Positions 34,026-42,455 are shown, numbered from the stretch's first letter. The stretch: 64,000 nt of DNA from JBJMQS01 sp045802605 (GCA_045802605.1 JBJMQS010000053.1:62001-126000); one strand, 5' to 3'. Program-made: numbers and translations. Notes: a model not told the origin generated them from the letters alone.

Positions 34026-34442
34026 TTACTTCAACTCGACCTTGCCGCCGCCCTCTTCGAGCTGCTTCTTGATCTTCTCGGCGTCGTCCTTGCCGATATT
34101 CTCTTTCACCGGCTTCGGAGCGCCTTCGACTAAGTCTTTGGCTTCCTTCAGGCCCAGCCCGGTGATTTCGCGGACGACCTTGATCACGTTGATCTTCTTG
34201 GCCGCGTCGTACGCCGCCAGGACAACCGTGAACTCGGTCTTCTCGGCCGGCTTCTCGGCCGCAGCCGCGCCGCCGCCGCCACCCGCCATGACCACCCCGC
34301 CGGCCGCGGGTTCGATCTTGTAGGTAACTTTGAGGTATTCCTTCAGATCGACGGCATCTTTGATGGTCAACGTCGCGATCTTATCGCCCAGCTCTTTGAT
34401 AGCCGGCCCGAATGTCTGTGTCTGCCCGTTCGCCTCGCTCAT
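34026..34442 (-). CDS. rplL: 50S ribosomal protein L7/L12
   Basis: A 138-residue stalk protein. The N-terminal dimerisation helices (GPAIKELGDKIATLTIKDAV), an Ala/Gly-rich hinge (AAGGVVMAGGGGGAAAAEKP) and the C-terminal factor-binding domain are all present. The last contains KKINVIKVVREITGLGLKEA and KDLVEGAPKPVKENIGKDDA. It is slightly longer than the common ~125 because of the hinge and N-terminus. It follows rplJ with 122 bases between. Confidence 0.97.
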   Translation of the reverse strand: MSEANGQTQTFGPAIKELGDKIATLTIKDAVDLKEYLKVTYKIEPAAGGVVMAGGGGGAAAAEKPAEKTEFTVVLAAYDAAKKINVIKVVREITGLGLKEAKDLVEGAPKPVKENIGKDDAEKIKKQLEEGGGKVELK

Positions 34443-34564
34443 AACAGATCCCCGGTCCTTTCAGTGTCGTGCCGCTTGAAGCAGGGCGGCGCGTGCGTAA
34501 TAGTCAGTGACAATCTCCCGCCAGAGCATGTTCACGGTCAACGAACTTTGTCGTCAAACGTAAA

Positions 34565-35101
34565 TCACGCTGCAGGTGCGGGAGCCCCCTCTTCGGTCTT
34601 TTCCGAAATCGTCTGAAGCTGTGATGCGATCTGCGAGGCCGGCCCCGTGAGCGCCCCAGCAATCGAGCTGCCCGCACCGAGCATCGCGGCAACCACGTCG
34701 CCAATCGCTTCGAGGCGGGTCGGCATCTTGAGCGCGAGCTCGAATGCCACCGGATGCCCCTCAGCCACGGCCGTCTTGACCTTCAGCTTGTCTTTGAGCT
34801 TCGGCTCTTTCAGGTAAGTCTCGATTTCCTTGCTCAGGCCTTTGACGCTCTCGCCGCCCCAGGCGATGACCGTCGTACCGGCCCAAGCGGAATCCGGCAG
34901 CGAAACACCTTTACCGATCACTCGCCGCATCAGGCTGTTCTTGACCATCTGCATGCGGATGTTTTTCTTGCGCAGCGCGAGCCGCATGGCGTTTTCGGTC
35001 TGGGCATCGATGCCGGTGACCGTCAACACGACCATGTCTTTGACGTCGCCGAATTGCTTCGACAAAACGTCCATCTGCATCTGCTTGACGGCTTTGCTCA
35101 T
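34565..35101 (-). CDS. rplJ: 50S ribosomal protein L10
   Basis: A 178-residue L10, the base of the L7/L12 stalk. MSKAVKQMQMDVLSKQFGDV leads to the conserved VTGIDAQTENAMRLALRKKN and VKNSLMRRVIGKG. The C-terminal helix that holds L7/L12 dimers includes LQTISEKTEEGAPAPAA. It is packed between rplA and rplL, as in most bacteria. Confidence 0.96.
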   Translation of the reverse strand: MSKAVKQMQMDVLSKQFGDVKDMVVLTVTGIDAQTENAMRLALRKKNIRMQMVKNSLMRRVIGKGVSLPDSAWAGTTVIAWGGESVKGLSKEIETYLKEPKLKDKLKVKTAVAEGHPVAFELALKMPTRLEAIGDVVAAMLGAGSSIAGALTGPASQIASQLQTISEKTEEGAPAPAA

Positions 35102-35148
35102 GACTCAGCTTTCCGCTCTCGGCTTTCAGCTCACTGCTGAAAGCTTTT

Positions 35149-36009
35149 TTACACCTGCAGTGCGATTCCTGGACTCATCGTGGCCGACAAAGTCACCGTA
35201 CGAATGAAGTGGCCCTTCACGCCCGCAGGCTTCGAAGCCTTTACCGTGTCGATGAAGGTGTTGATATTGCCGACCAGCTTCTCTTCATCGAAGCTCAGCT
35301 TGCCGACGCCTGCGTGAATGTTGCCGCCTTTGTCCGAGCGGTATTCCACTTTGCCGGCTTTGAATTCCTTCACCGCCGCGGCGATATCCTGGCCGGCCGG
35401 GATCACGGTGCCGGCCTTGGGAGTCGGCATCAGGCCGCGGGGCCCGAGCACCTTACCGAGCCGGCTGACTTGACCCATCATCGCTTGCGCGGCGAGAGCG
35501 ACGTCGAAGTCGAGCCAGTTCTCCGATTGCACTTTCTTGATGAGGTCTTCGCCGCCGGCGAAGTCCGCTCCGGCTTCCTTGGCCTTGGCGACATCGTCAC
35601 CTTGGCAGAAGACAACGACGCGAACGGTCTTGCCGATACCGTGCGGCAATGTCACCGCGCCGCGAACGTTCTGATCGTTCTGGCTCGGGTCGATGCCGAG
35701 AAACATGTGAATCTCGACCGTCTCGTCGAACTTCACGCGCTTCATCGACTTGAGCAGACCGACGGCGCGACGAACCGGCACCGCGCCTTCTTTGGAGATC
35801 TTCGAGTTTTGGTTTTGCAATTGATTGCGAAGCTTCTTGCCGCGGCGCGGCGGGAAGCCGGCGCGACGCTTCTTTGGCTGATTGGTTCCATCGCCGCTCG
35901 GGATAGGAGCAGCGGGCGGCGGCGGAGGCGCGGTGGCAACGGGTGTTGCTTCCGGCGCGGCATCAGCCGGCGCATTTTCGTCAGCCGGTTTGGCAGATTT
36001 CTTGGCCAT
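35149..36009 (-). CDS. rplA: 50S ribosomal protein L1 with low-complexity N-terminal extension
   Basis: A 286-residue L1; the usual length is about 230. The first ~60 residues are an Ala/Pro-rich, then strongly basic extension (PPPPPAAPIP ... QPKKRRAGFPPRRGKKLRNQ). The normal L1 core then begins near KEGAVPVRRAVGLLKSMKRV. It has the RNA-binding features NVRGAVTLPHGIGKTVRV and LGKVLGPRGLMPTPKAGTV. L1 forms the mobile E-site arm and often represses its own operon. The basic tail could contact extra rRNA; that is inference. ATG 36009 is used because the extension is continuous and in register. Confidence 0.95.
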   Translation of the reverse strand: MAKKSAKPADENAPADAAPEATPVATAPPPPPAAPIPSGDGTNQPKKRRAGFPPRRGKKLRNQLQNQNSKISKEGAVPVRRAVGLLKSMKRVKFDETVEIHMFLGIDPSQNDQNVRGAVTLPHGIGKTVRVVVFCQGDDVAKAKEAGADFAGGEDLIKKVQSENWLDFDVALAAQAMMGQVSRLGKVLGPRGLMPTPKAGTVIPAGQDIAAAVKEFKAGKVEYRSDKGGNIHAGVGKLSFDEEKLVGNINTFIDTVKASKPAGVKGHFIRTVTLSATMSPGIALQV

Positions 36010-36045
36010 GGTCGTTTCTATTTCGTGGGTTCGCCCGCGTTAGCG

Positions 36046-36510
36046 CTATGCTTCGACAGTGATGCCCATGCTTCGCGCCGTGCCGGCAACGATGCGGGCC
36101 GCATGCTCGACATCCCGAGCATTCAAGTCCGCGAATTTCGTCTTGGCGATGTCCAATACCTGGGCCTGCGACACCTTAAAGCCCTTGTACTTACCTGTTC
36201 CCTTGGTCTTCTCGTCGCCGGTGATCAGCTCGCCGCCCTTCTTCTTCTCGACCGGGATGCCAGCGGCCTTCTTCAAGAGCACCGCCGCCGGCGGGCTCTT
36301 GATGATGAACGTGAAGCTGCGGTCGGAAAAGACCGAGATCACGACCGGGATCATGATCCCGCGCTGATCCTTCGTGCGATCGTTGAACTGGGTGACAAAC
36401 TGGCCAATATTGACGCCGTGCGCACCCAAAGCTGGGCCGACGGGTGGTGCCGGCGTCGCGACGCCCCCTGGGCACTGCAGTTTCACCAAAGCTGTCAGTT
36501 GTTTGGCCAT
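36046..36510 (-). CDS. rplK: 50S ribosomal protein L11
   Basis: A 154-residue L11 of the GTPase-associated centre. Recognised by PPVGPALGAHGVNIGQFVTQ, FNDRTKDQRGIMIPVVISVF, and the C-terminal AKTKFADLNARDVEHAARIV with GTARSMGI. It is slightly longer than the usual ~142. It is the first ribosomal gene after nusG, with a two-tier hairpin in the leader. Confidence 0.97.
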   Translation of the reverse strand: MAKQLTALVKLQCPGGVATPAPPVGPALGAHGVNIGQFVTQFNDRTKDQRGIMIPVVISVFSDRSFTFIIKSPPAAVLLKKAAGIPVEKKKGGELITGDEKTKGTGKYKGFKVSQAQVLDIAKTKFADLNARDVEHAARIVAGTARSMGITVEA

Positions 36511-36568
36511 TCGACTAACCTACAAACCGCGCGACTCCGCGGCCACAAGTCCTGTGAAAATACGACGA

Positions 36569-36609
36569 AACGCCGTCAGCGATGCGTCGTGACGCACCGT
36601 TTCGGCGTT
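36569..36609 (-). promoter_or_regulatory. Two-tier hairpin in the nusG-rplK intergenic leader
   Basis: On the transcript AACGCCG pairs with CGGCGTT, enclosing a second stem TGCGTC/GACGCA. It lies about 60 bases upstream of rplK, where L1 autoregulation acts in other bacteria. I could not match a defined L1 site, so the role is open. Confidence 0.4.
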
Positions 36610-36618
36610 CGCCCCCGA

Positions 36619-37416
36619 TTAAAGCTGTTCGACCTGCCAGACCTCGACTTCGACTGGGACCGGCCGGCCGAAAATCGTCAATTCCACCCGGACGCGCGGC
36701 GATTCCTTGGCGTCCTTGGCTTCCATGATCTCTTTGACTTCGCCTTCCATGCCCGCGAAAGTGCCGTCGCGAACGCGAATTTTGTCGCCCTTGTCGAAGG
36801 GGACCTTGATCTTTTCGATGATCTGCTCGGCACCTGCTCCCGGAGCCTGCTGCTTCCGCAGCATGATTTCAACTTCGCGCGGCGGCATGGGCTGCGGCGG
36901 CCGATTGGCCGAGGCGCCGACAAAGTCGCCGACTCCGGAAGTTTCGCGGAACAGATAAAGGATCCGGTCGTTGAACTCGACGTGGGCCATGATGTAGCCG
37001 GGGAACATCTTGCGAGTGCGAACGACACGCTTGCCGTTGCGCAACTCGGAGACCTTTTCCACCGGCACCAAGATTTGATCGAAGAATTCTTCGAGGCCTT
37101 CGATCTTCACGCGGCGCTCGATTGCATCTTTGATCGTATCTTCCCGGTTGCTCTGAACTTTGACGATGTACCAGTGTTTCTTGTCGGGTTCCGCGGGCTC
37201 AGCCTTCGGCTCGGCCGCCGCTGGCTCGGCTTCCTCGGGCGCCTCATCTTCTGCGGGCGGGGGCGTAGGAGCCTTTTCCGCTACCGGTTCCGGTGTCGGC
37301 TCGGGCTCAGACGGCGCGGCCGGCTCTTCCGGCTTCAACAGCGCGTCGAGCGAATTGGGCACCGCTTCTTCGCCTTGCGGCGTCTCACCAGTGGTTTCGG
37401 GATTGGGATCGGTCAT
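36619..37416 (-). CDS. nusG: Transcription termination/antitermination factor NusG with acidic N-terminal extension
   Basis: A 265-residue NusG; typical length is ~180. About 80 residues of Glu/Pro/Ala-rich sequence (EPAAPSEPEPTPEPVAEKAP) precede the NGN domain, which starts at KKHWYIVKVQSNREDTIKDA and contains MFPGYIMAHVEF. The C-terminal KOW domain reads FDKGDKIRVRDGTFAGMEGE. NusG binds RNA polymerase and Rho or S10. The low-complexity tail looks disordered. ATG 37416 is chosen because GGAAAG lies upstream; the GTG at 37437 would overlap secE. Confidence 0.93.
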   Translation of the reverse strand: MTDPNPETTGETPQGEEAVPNSLDALLKPEEPAAPSEPEPTPEPVAEKAPTPPPAEDEAPEEAEPAAAEPKAEPAEPDKKHWYIVKVQSNREDTIKDAIERRVKIEGLEEFFDQILVPVEKVSELRNGKRVVRTRKMFPGYIMAHVEFNDRILYLFRETSGVGDFVGASANRPPQPMPPREVEIMLRKQQAPGAGAEQIIEKIKVPFDKGDKIRVRDGTFAGMEGEVKEIMEAKDAKESPRVRVELTIFGRPVPVEVEVWQVEQL

Positions 37417-37433
37417 CGTGCTTTCCGGCAAGT

Positions 37434-38432
37434 TCACCAGTCGAGCTCCGTGGTTTCCACGTTTTTGGATGCAACCTTACTGGGATCCAATCGAAGCACG
37501 CCGATAAAGCGACTGCTCAGGATTTGCCCCCAAGCGATATCCACAAAGAACAAAAACAGAGTCATCAACACGACCGTCGAGAGAACGACGATCGTATCCT
37601 GAATCAAGCTCCGCCGCGTCGGCCACGCGACCTTGTTCAATTCACTTTCGGTCGCAATGAGGAATTCAGCGAACGGCGGCACGTTGACCAAACGATAGCT
37701 GATCCACATGGCCGCAGCCGCCAGCAAGAGCGGCAACGTGAGCCGTAAATCGGGCAGAATCGTGAGCTGTTTGCCAGCGAACGGAATCCAGAGCCGCCAA
37801 TCGGTCGATGCGGCCAGGGTCTGATGGTGCAACAGTGTGTAGATGCCGCAACCGGCCACCACCATCAGGCCAAGCATGGTCGTGCGGCGGACTTTCTTGC
37901 CCTGGTTCGGCTTGTAACCCGCAGCAGAAAACCAACCCTGATGCTCAAACCCCTGCATCGTTTCATTGAAGCCACGCTTGCCGATGAAGCGAGCGGCGAA
38001 GAGCACCACGAGTGCGCCGATGCAAACGGCAATCCCTTCGGTGACCGGATTGACGTCGCCCTTGGCGTTGTGAAAGCTGCGGGCGATGCCCGAGACAATC
38101 ATCAAGGTAAACAGCGCACCGGCTGCGATCGTAAAAACGCCAGCTTTCAACCCTGGCGTTGTGCGCCCACCCAACAAGGTGAGACCCAGAACCCAAAGCA
38201 CGCCGAAGGTGAACAGTTCAACGACGATGAGCCCGGCCGTCGAAACGAACGAGCCGAGCTTGGCAGTGACGGTAGCTTCCGCCCCGACATGCCAGATGTA
38301 CGGAACACCGGCCACGAGCACGGCGAGCGCTACGAAGACGTAGACCGCGCCGAACACACTCGGAACAAATAGGCCCGATTGGCCAGGTGAAGTCGTAGTA
38401 CTATCGGGCATGGTTTTGACCGCGACGGCCAT
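37434..38432 (-). CDS. secE: Greatly extended preprotein translocase subunit SecE
   Basis: A 332-residue protein whose last ~90 residues are SecE. EFLIATESELNKVAWPTRRS is the conserved amphipathic helix, followed by the essential transmembrane helix TIVVLSTVVLMTLFLFFVDI. The ~240 residues before it contain about six hydrophobic helices (for example FGAVYVFVALAVLVAGVPYI and GVFTIAAGALFTLMIVSGIA), far beyond the 1-3 helices of known SecE. Standard position between tRNA-Trp and nusG supports identity. The extra membrane domain may add a lineage-specific partner to SecYEG; that is inference. Confidence 0.9.
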   Translation of the reverse strand: MAVAVKTMPDSTTTSPGQSGLFVPSVFGAVYVFVALAVLVAGVPYIWHVGAEATVTAKLGSFVSTAGLIVVELFTFGVLWVLGLTLLGGRTTPGLKAGVFTIAAGALFTLMIVSGIARSFHNAKGDVNPVTEGIAVCIGALVVLFAARFIGKRGFNETMQGFEHQGWFSAAGYKPNQGKKVRRTTMLGLMVVAGCGIYTLLHHQTLAASTDWRLWIPFAGKQLTILPDLRLTLPLLLAAAAMWISYRLVNVPPFAEFLIATESELNKVAWPTRRSLIQDTIVVLSTVVLMTLFLFFVDIAWGQILSSRFIGVLRLDPSKVASKNVETTELDW

Positions 38433-38533
38433 GATCGTGAGAACTCCCCGAATCGCGACAGGCCGGAACCCAGACGATCCATCGCCTGGTGATGATTCAA
38501 GTCCGCGCTACTTGCAAACAAACGGCCCGCCAA

Positions 38534-38606
38534 CAGGGGCGGAGCGACTCGAACGCTCAACCTGCCGTTTTGGAGACGGCTGCTCTGCCAATTGAGCTAC
38601 ACCCCT
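38534..38606 (-). tRNA. trnW: tRNA-Trp (CCA)
   Basis: A 73-nt cloverleaf. The acceptor AGGGGTG pairs with CGCCCCT, and the D-arm starts TAGCTCAATTGGCAGAGCA. The anticodon loop CTCCAAA carries CCA, and the T-loop TTCGAGT is present. It lies between tuf and secE, where many bacteria place it. Confidence 0.95.
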
Positions 38607-38618
38607 TCTTACAGATTC

Positions 38619-38714
38619 CAGAAGTCGGAAGTCAGAAGTCAGAATTAAGAGGACGCCGAACATGGAATCGTTCGCTTGGTCCCGTCAATTCTGACTTCTG
38701 AAATCTGACTTCTG
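38619..38714. repeat. 28-bp imperfect palindrome between tuf and tRNA-Trp
   Basis: CAGAAGTCGGAAGTCAGAAG... pairs with a downstream arm across about 40 bases, with three mismatches. It is built from repeated GAAGTCAGAA words. It lies 11 bases after the tuf stop, so it may terminate or slow transcription, or guide processing of tRNA-Trp. Confidence 0.55.
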
Positions 38715-38725
38715 ACCTCTGCAAT

Positions 38726-39931
38726 CTACTGAAGGATCTTCGTTACCACGCCGGAGCCGACCGTTCGGCCGCCTTCACGGATGGCGAAGCGAAGGTTTTC
38801 TTCCATAGCGATGGGCATTTCGGGCAACAGCTCGACGGTCACTTTCACGTTGTCGCCCGGCATGCACATTTCGACGCCTTCCGGCAAAGTCAGCGTACCC
38901 GTGACGTCGGTCGTGCGGAAGTAGAACTGCGGCTTGTATCCGCTGAAAAACGGAGTGTGCCGGCCGCCTTCTTCCTTCGTGAGCACGTAAATCTGACCTT
39001 CGAACTTGGTGTGCGGCGTGATCGAACCGGGCTTGGCCAACACCTGGCCGCGCTCGATTTCGTTACGCTCAACACCACGCAACAGCACGCCGACGTTGTC
39101 GCCGGCTTCGCAGTAGTCGAGGGTCTTGTTGAACATTTCGACGCCGGTGACGACGGTCTTCTTCGGCGCTTTCATGAGGCCGATGATTTCGACTTCGTCG
39201 CCGACCTTGGCCTTGCCACGCTCGACGCGGCCCGTGGCGACAGTACCACGGCCTTTGATCGAGAAGACGTCTTCGACCGACATCAGGAACGGCTTGTCGA
39301 TGATGCGCTCGGGCTGCGGGATGTAGGTATCGAGCGCATCCATCAACTCATCGATCGGCTTGCAGATCGCGTTGTCGGCTGGGCTCTTGTAAGCCACGTC
39401 CGAGCGGCCCTTCACGACCGGGATCTCGTCGCCCGGGAAGTCGTACTTCTTGAGCAGGTCGCGGATTTCCACCTCGACGAGCTCGAGCAGTTCCGGATCA
39501 TCGACGGTGTCGATCTTGTTCATGAACACGACGATACGCGGCACACCGACCTGACGCGCGAGCAGGATGTGCTCGCGAGTCTGCGGCATCGGGCCGTCGT
39601 TCGCGGCGACCACGAGGATCGCGCCGTCCATCTGGGCGGCGCCTGTGATCATGTTCTTGATGTAATCGGCGTGCCCAGGGCAATCGATGTGGGCATAGTG
39701 CCGCTTCTCGGTTTCGTACTCAACGTGCGCAACCGCGATCGTGACGGTCTTGTTTTCGTCACGGACCGTGCCGCCCTTGGCGATGTCGGCGTACGACTTC
39801 GCCTTTTGGTTATTCTTGTGGGCTTGGCGGGCCATGATCGCGGCGGTCAACGTAGTCTTGCCATGGTCAATGTGACCGATCGTTCCAACGTTGACGTGCG
39901 GCTTATTGCGCACAAAGGTCTCTTTCGCCAT
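38726..39931 (-). CDS. tuf: Translation elongation factor Tu
   Basis: A 401-residue EF-Tu that delivers aminoacyl-tRNA to the ribosome. The P-loop GHIDHGKTTLTA, switch II DCPGHADYIKNM and G4 NKID are intact. Domains II-III have the usual RGKAKVGDEVEIIGL and the C-terminal FAIREGGRTVGSGVVTKILQ. It is preceded by four tRNA genes in the same orientation, matching the tufB arrangement of enterobacteria. Confidence 0.98.
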   Translation of the reverse strand: MAKETFVRNKPHVNVGTIGHIDHGKTTLTAAIMARQAHKNNQKAKSYADIAKGGTVRDENKTVTIAVAHVEYETEKRHYAHIDCPGHADYIKNMITGAAQMDGAILVVAANDGPMPQTREHILLARQVGVPRIVVFMNKIDTVDDPELLELVEVEIRDLLKKYDFPGDEIPVVKGRSDVAYKSPADNAICKPIDELMDALDTYIPQPERIIDKPFLMSVEDVFSIKGRGTVATGRVERGKAKVGDEVEIIGLMKAPKKTVVTGVEMFNKTLDYCEAGDNVGVLLRGVERNEIERGQVLAKPGSITPHTKFEGQIYVLTKEEGGRHTPFFSGYKPQFYFRTTDVTGTLTLPEGVEMCMPGDNVKVTVELLPEMPIAMEENLRFAIREGGRTVGSGVVTKILQ

Positions 39932-40006
39932 CGCTCCTCCACAGGGGTTGAATGTTTACGTTTAGCGCGAAACGCAAACTTGTCTCGGGTGCCTCACAAC
40001 GTAATG

Positions 40007-40078
<72 letters not shown>

Positions 40079-40155
40079 AGTGGTCAGTTGTCAGTTCTCA
40101 GTGGTCAGTTGATTGCAGACTCTTGCTGACCACTGACCACTAGCCACTGACTACT
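40079..40155. repeat. Imperfect 30-bp palindrome between tRNA-Thr(GGT) and tRNA-Gly
   Basis: Repeated AGTGGTCAGT words form two arms (40079-40108 and 40126-40155) that pair with about six mismatches. It lies between tRNA genes and may serve in processing of the polycistronic tRNA transcript. Confidence 0.5.
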
Positions 40156-40162
40156 GCTACAC

Positions 40163-40233
40163 AGCGGGTGATGGGAATCGAACCCACGTATCCTGCTTGG
40201 AAGGCAGGGGCTTTACCATTAAGCTACACCCGC
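40163..40233 (-). tRNA. tRNA-Gly (TCC)
   Basis: A 71-nt cloverleaf. The acceptor GCGGGTG pairs with CACCCGC, the anticodon loop CTTCCAA carries TCC, and the T-loop TTCGATT is present. It decodes GGA/GGG. Confidence 0.95.
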
Positions 40234-40271
40234 GATTAACTTACGAACCTCGATGCGTCCGGCCAAGCAAT

Positions 40272-40355
40272 TGGGCAGGGAGGGATTCGAACCCCCGTAG
40301 GACAAAGTCCGGCAGATTTACAGTCTGCTGCGTTTGACCGCTCCGCCACCTACCC
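40272..40355 (-). tRNA. tRNA-Tyr (GTA)
   Basis: An 84-nt type II tRNA with a long variable arm. The acceptor GGGTAGG pairs with CCTGCCC, the anticodon loop CTGTAAA carries GTA, the variable stem is GGACTTTGTCC, and the T-loop is TTCGAAT. Confidence 0.96.
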
Positions 40356-40384
40356 GATTCGCTCCTTCGGATCCTGGCCGGATG

Positions 40385-40457
40385 AGCTCGCGGAGGGACT
40401 TGAACCCACGACCGCCGGTTTACAAAACCGGAGCTCTACCAACTGAGCTACGCGAGC
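40385..40457 (-). tRNA. tRNA-Thr (TGT)
   Basis: A 73-nt cloverleaf. The acceptor GCTCGCG pairs with CGCGAGC, the anticodon loop TTTGTAA carries TGT, and the T-loop TTCAAGT is present. It is first in the transcript, about 15 bases after the predicted start of transcription. Confidence 0.95.
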
Positions 40458-40479
40458 GACGCGCGGCAATGAACGCTAT

Positions 40480-40508
40480 TTTATAGGGTTACGTCAAAAC
40501 CCTGGCAA
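40480..40508 (-). promoter_or_regulatory. Sigma-70-type promoter of the tRNA-tuf-secE-nusG-rpl-rpo operon
   Basis: On the minus strand, TTGCCA (40503-40508) and TATAAA (40480-40485) are separated by exactly 17 bases. The start of transcription would be near 40472, just ahead of the first tRNA. It is the only good promoter I see for this gene block. Confidence 0.68.
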
Positions 40509-40556
40509 TAGCGTGCCGCCTCCCCACGGACAGTCTCGCGCAACTTTTGGTTCGAC

Positions 40557-41051
40557 TTAGCCGCCCGCTCGCACCGACGGCTCGGGTTGCTCGCGCAATT
40601 GACCCAATACTTCCGGTGTTTCCGGATAGACAAACCTCACCGGCTCACCTTTGCTATCGCGTGACCGATCCACCAATGGCGAACGGGGGATTCCCGCAAG
40701 TTGATAGGGGCCCTCCCCTTTTCCTTTGAGGAGCAGCACATATCGCCCTGTTTCGTGGAAGCCTTGAGCACCGGGAAGATTATTGATCTCTACCTTGCGG
40801 CCCTGAGCCCCGTCAGCCGGCACGATGTCGGTCGGCGCGTTGGCGGGCCAAACTACCGATATCACTTTGACCATCGGGAGAGGACGTCCGTCCGGCCCCT
40901 TTTCCACTTCGGCGATCACGCCGATGTCTGCTACTAAAATCTGCGCTCGGGAAACGATTGGAAAACGACCGTGCCCATATGACTGCCAGGCCAACCAGCC
41001 GACCCAACCGGCGAAGAGTACCCACACAACGATGAGTGCGACGCGGGCCAT
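40557..41051 (-). CDS. Membrane-anchored hypothetical protein
   Basis: A 164-residue protein starting MARVALIVVWVLFAGWVGWL, a single N-terminal membrane anchor, followed by an extracytoplasmic domain. That domain has VADIGVIAEVEKGPDGRPLP and TGRYVLLLKGKGEGPYQLAG, which looks like a compact beta-rich fold. The family is not known to me. The frame extends upstream to 41180, but the anchor fixes the start at 41051. It lies 16 bases after the Minf_1886-family gene, so they are probably co-transcribed. Confidence 0.65.
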   Translation of the reverse strand: MARVALIVVWVLFAGWVGWLAWQSYGHGRFPIVSRAQILVADIGVIAEVEKGPDGRPLPMVKVISVVWPANAPTDIVPADGAQGRKVEINNLPGAQGFHETGRYVLLLKGKGEGPYQLAGIPRSPLVDRSRDSKGEPVRFVYPETPEVLGQLREQPEPSVRAGG

Positions 41052-41067
41052 GCGGGATCCTCCCGAA

Positions 41068-41478
41068 TCAGTCGTCCCAGCTAATCTCGTAAGACTCGAC
41101 CAACGCGTGGTCGAGATCGCACAACGCATGGAAGTCGCTGCGGCGATCGGCGTCAGCTTTGCCGAGAAGGCCCGCTTCAATCAAGTTGAAAACGATTTCG
41201 CCAATATCGTCGGTGGCATTGATGCCCCAAAGCTTCAACACCGTTCGGCCCATGCGGCCAAACTGCTGGCGAACCAGCGCGAGGAATCCTTCGACCAATT
41301 CTTGACCGCTGACATGATGTTCGCCGCTGGCGCCGGCCGGGACATGGGCTGGCATGCCGCGGCCGAGCTTGTGCTGGGTGTGCGAGAGTGCCTCGAACAA
41401 GAATTCGTAGGCCTCGTAGGCGTACCGAGCATCGCGGCGAGCAAGATCAACAAGCTGGGGATGCTGAATGGTCGGCAT
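41068..41478 (-). CDS. Minf_1886 family protein
   Basis: A 136-residue protein with ARRDARYAYEAYEFLFEALS and HTQHKLGR, then EHHVSGQELVEGFLALVRQQ and VLKLWGINATDDIGEIVFNL. These are the marks of the Minf_1886 family found mainly in Planctomycetota and Verrucomicrobiota. The function is not established. The length matches the family. It probably forms an operon with the following anchored protein. Confidence 0.85.
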   Translation of the reverse strand: MPTIQHPQLVDLARRDARYAYEAYEFLFEALSHTQHKLGRGMPAHVPAGASGEHHVSGQELVEGFLALVRQQFGRMGRTVLKLWGINATDDIGEIVFNLIEAGLLGKADADRRSDFHALCDLDHALVESYEISWDD

Positions 41479-41551
41479 GGCTCGTCGGAGTTCCTGAAGT
41501 ATGTCGTTGATTAGAGGTTCGTTCTAGCAAATTGCATCCGCGGCGTCGGGA

Positions 41552-42373
41552 TCAAATTCGCGATAATACGTCGGTATTGGGCACCGGCACACGCCGGCCA
41601 TCTTCGAATTCCACCAACAATCGCCGTGCGAGCACCTCTTGGGCGAGCACGCGGCCCGGGCCTTTGGCGGTGACGATTCGGCTGCCGACGGGCGGCAACT
41701 CGCGCTGAAACTCTTCGTACACGTCTTGCTCGAATCTGAGGCAGCACTTCAGCCGCCCGCAGCGACCTGAGATTTTCGTGGGGTCGAGCGTCGATTTCTG
41801 CAGCTTGGCCATCTTCATGGAGACTGGCGGCATGACGATCATGTGCGTGTTGCAGCAGACTGGTTTGCCGCAGTCGCCGTAGTCCGCTTTCAGCTTCGCT
41901 TCGTCGCGGACGCCGATCTGGCGAAGCTCGATTCGGGACTGGAACTCACGCGCGAGCTCTTTCACCAGATCGCGAAAATCCACGCGCTTTTCGGAGAGGA
42001 AGTAGAAGACGACGCGCTCGCCACCAAAGAGGCGTTCGATCTCGACGAATTCCATCGGCAGATGCCGGCGTGCAACCGCTTCGCGTGCCGCGTCGAATTC
42101 GCGAGCCATGCGTGTTTTCAGCTCGTCTGCTTTGCCGTGATCCTCGGGCGTCATGTTGCGCAGAATCTCGCCGCGAGTCGGATCCGGCAGCCGTTCGATA
42201 ACGGGAGCCGTCGCCGGGCAGAGCAGATCGCCGATTTCTACGCCGCGCTCGGTGCGAATGATGACGTGATCGCCGCGGCTAAAGAGCATTCCGGGTGGCG
42301 GCGCGAAGATGCCAACCGCTCGAGTTACGCCGTGGCGCACGATGTAACCGAGGCTGGCATCGGGTTCGGACAT
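41552..42373 (-). CDS. ricT: PSP1-domain protein, RicT/YaaT-like
   Basis: A 273-residue PSP1 C-terminal-domain protein. It has GVEIGDLLCPATAPVI, KRVDFRDLVKELAREFQSRI and ELRQIGVRDEAKLKADYGDC. Two Cys clusters (GDCGKPVCCNTH and GRCGRLKCCLRFE) match RicT, which with RicA and RicF forms an Fe-S-containing complex that modulates RNase Y and RNA maturation in Bacillus. All Fe-S cysteines seem to be present. Nearby ricA/ricF candidates are not visible. The gene lies behind the DRG-like GTPase gene. Confidence 0.88.
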   Translation of the reverse strand: MSEPDASLGYIVRHGVTRAVGIFAPPPGMLFSRGDHVIIRTERGVEIGDLLCPATAPVIERLPDPTRGEILRNMTPEDHGKADELKTRMAREFDAAREAVARRHLPMEFVEIERLFGGERVVFYFLSEKRVDFRDLVKELAREFQSRIELRQIGVRDEAKLKADYGDCGKPVCCNTHMIVMPPVSMKMAKLQKSTLDPTKISGRCGRLKCCLRFEQDVYEEFQRELPPVGSRIVTAKGPGRVLAQEVLARRLLVEFEDGRRVPVPNTDVLSRI

Positions 42374-42455
42374 TCATGGTCCCGGAAATTATGGAGGTGT
42401 CCGCATTGTAATCGAGGATGCGGTGAAAGATAGTCCGCATGATCCATTTGCTGGA

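Noticed and set aside
35209..37602. Very long open frame (about 800 codons) on the plus strand opposite rplA, rplK and nusG
   Set aside because: It is the mirror of highly biased ribosomal-gene codons, has no start signal, and crosses three certain genes. Similar mirrors opposite rpoC (25661-27223), rpoB (29859-31427) and the S41 gene (60544-62241) were rejected for the same reason.
40079..40155. Short AGTGGTCAGT repeats as a CRISPR-like array
   Set aside because: The units are about 10 bases, irregularly spaced, form one palindrome, and have no cas genes nearby. No CRISPR array is seen in the window.
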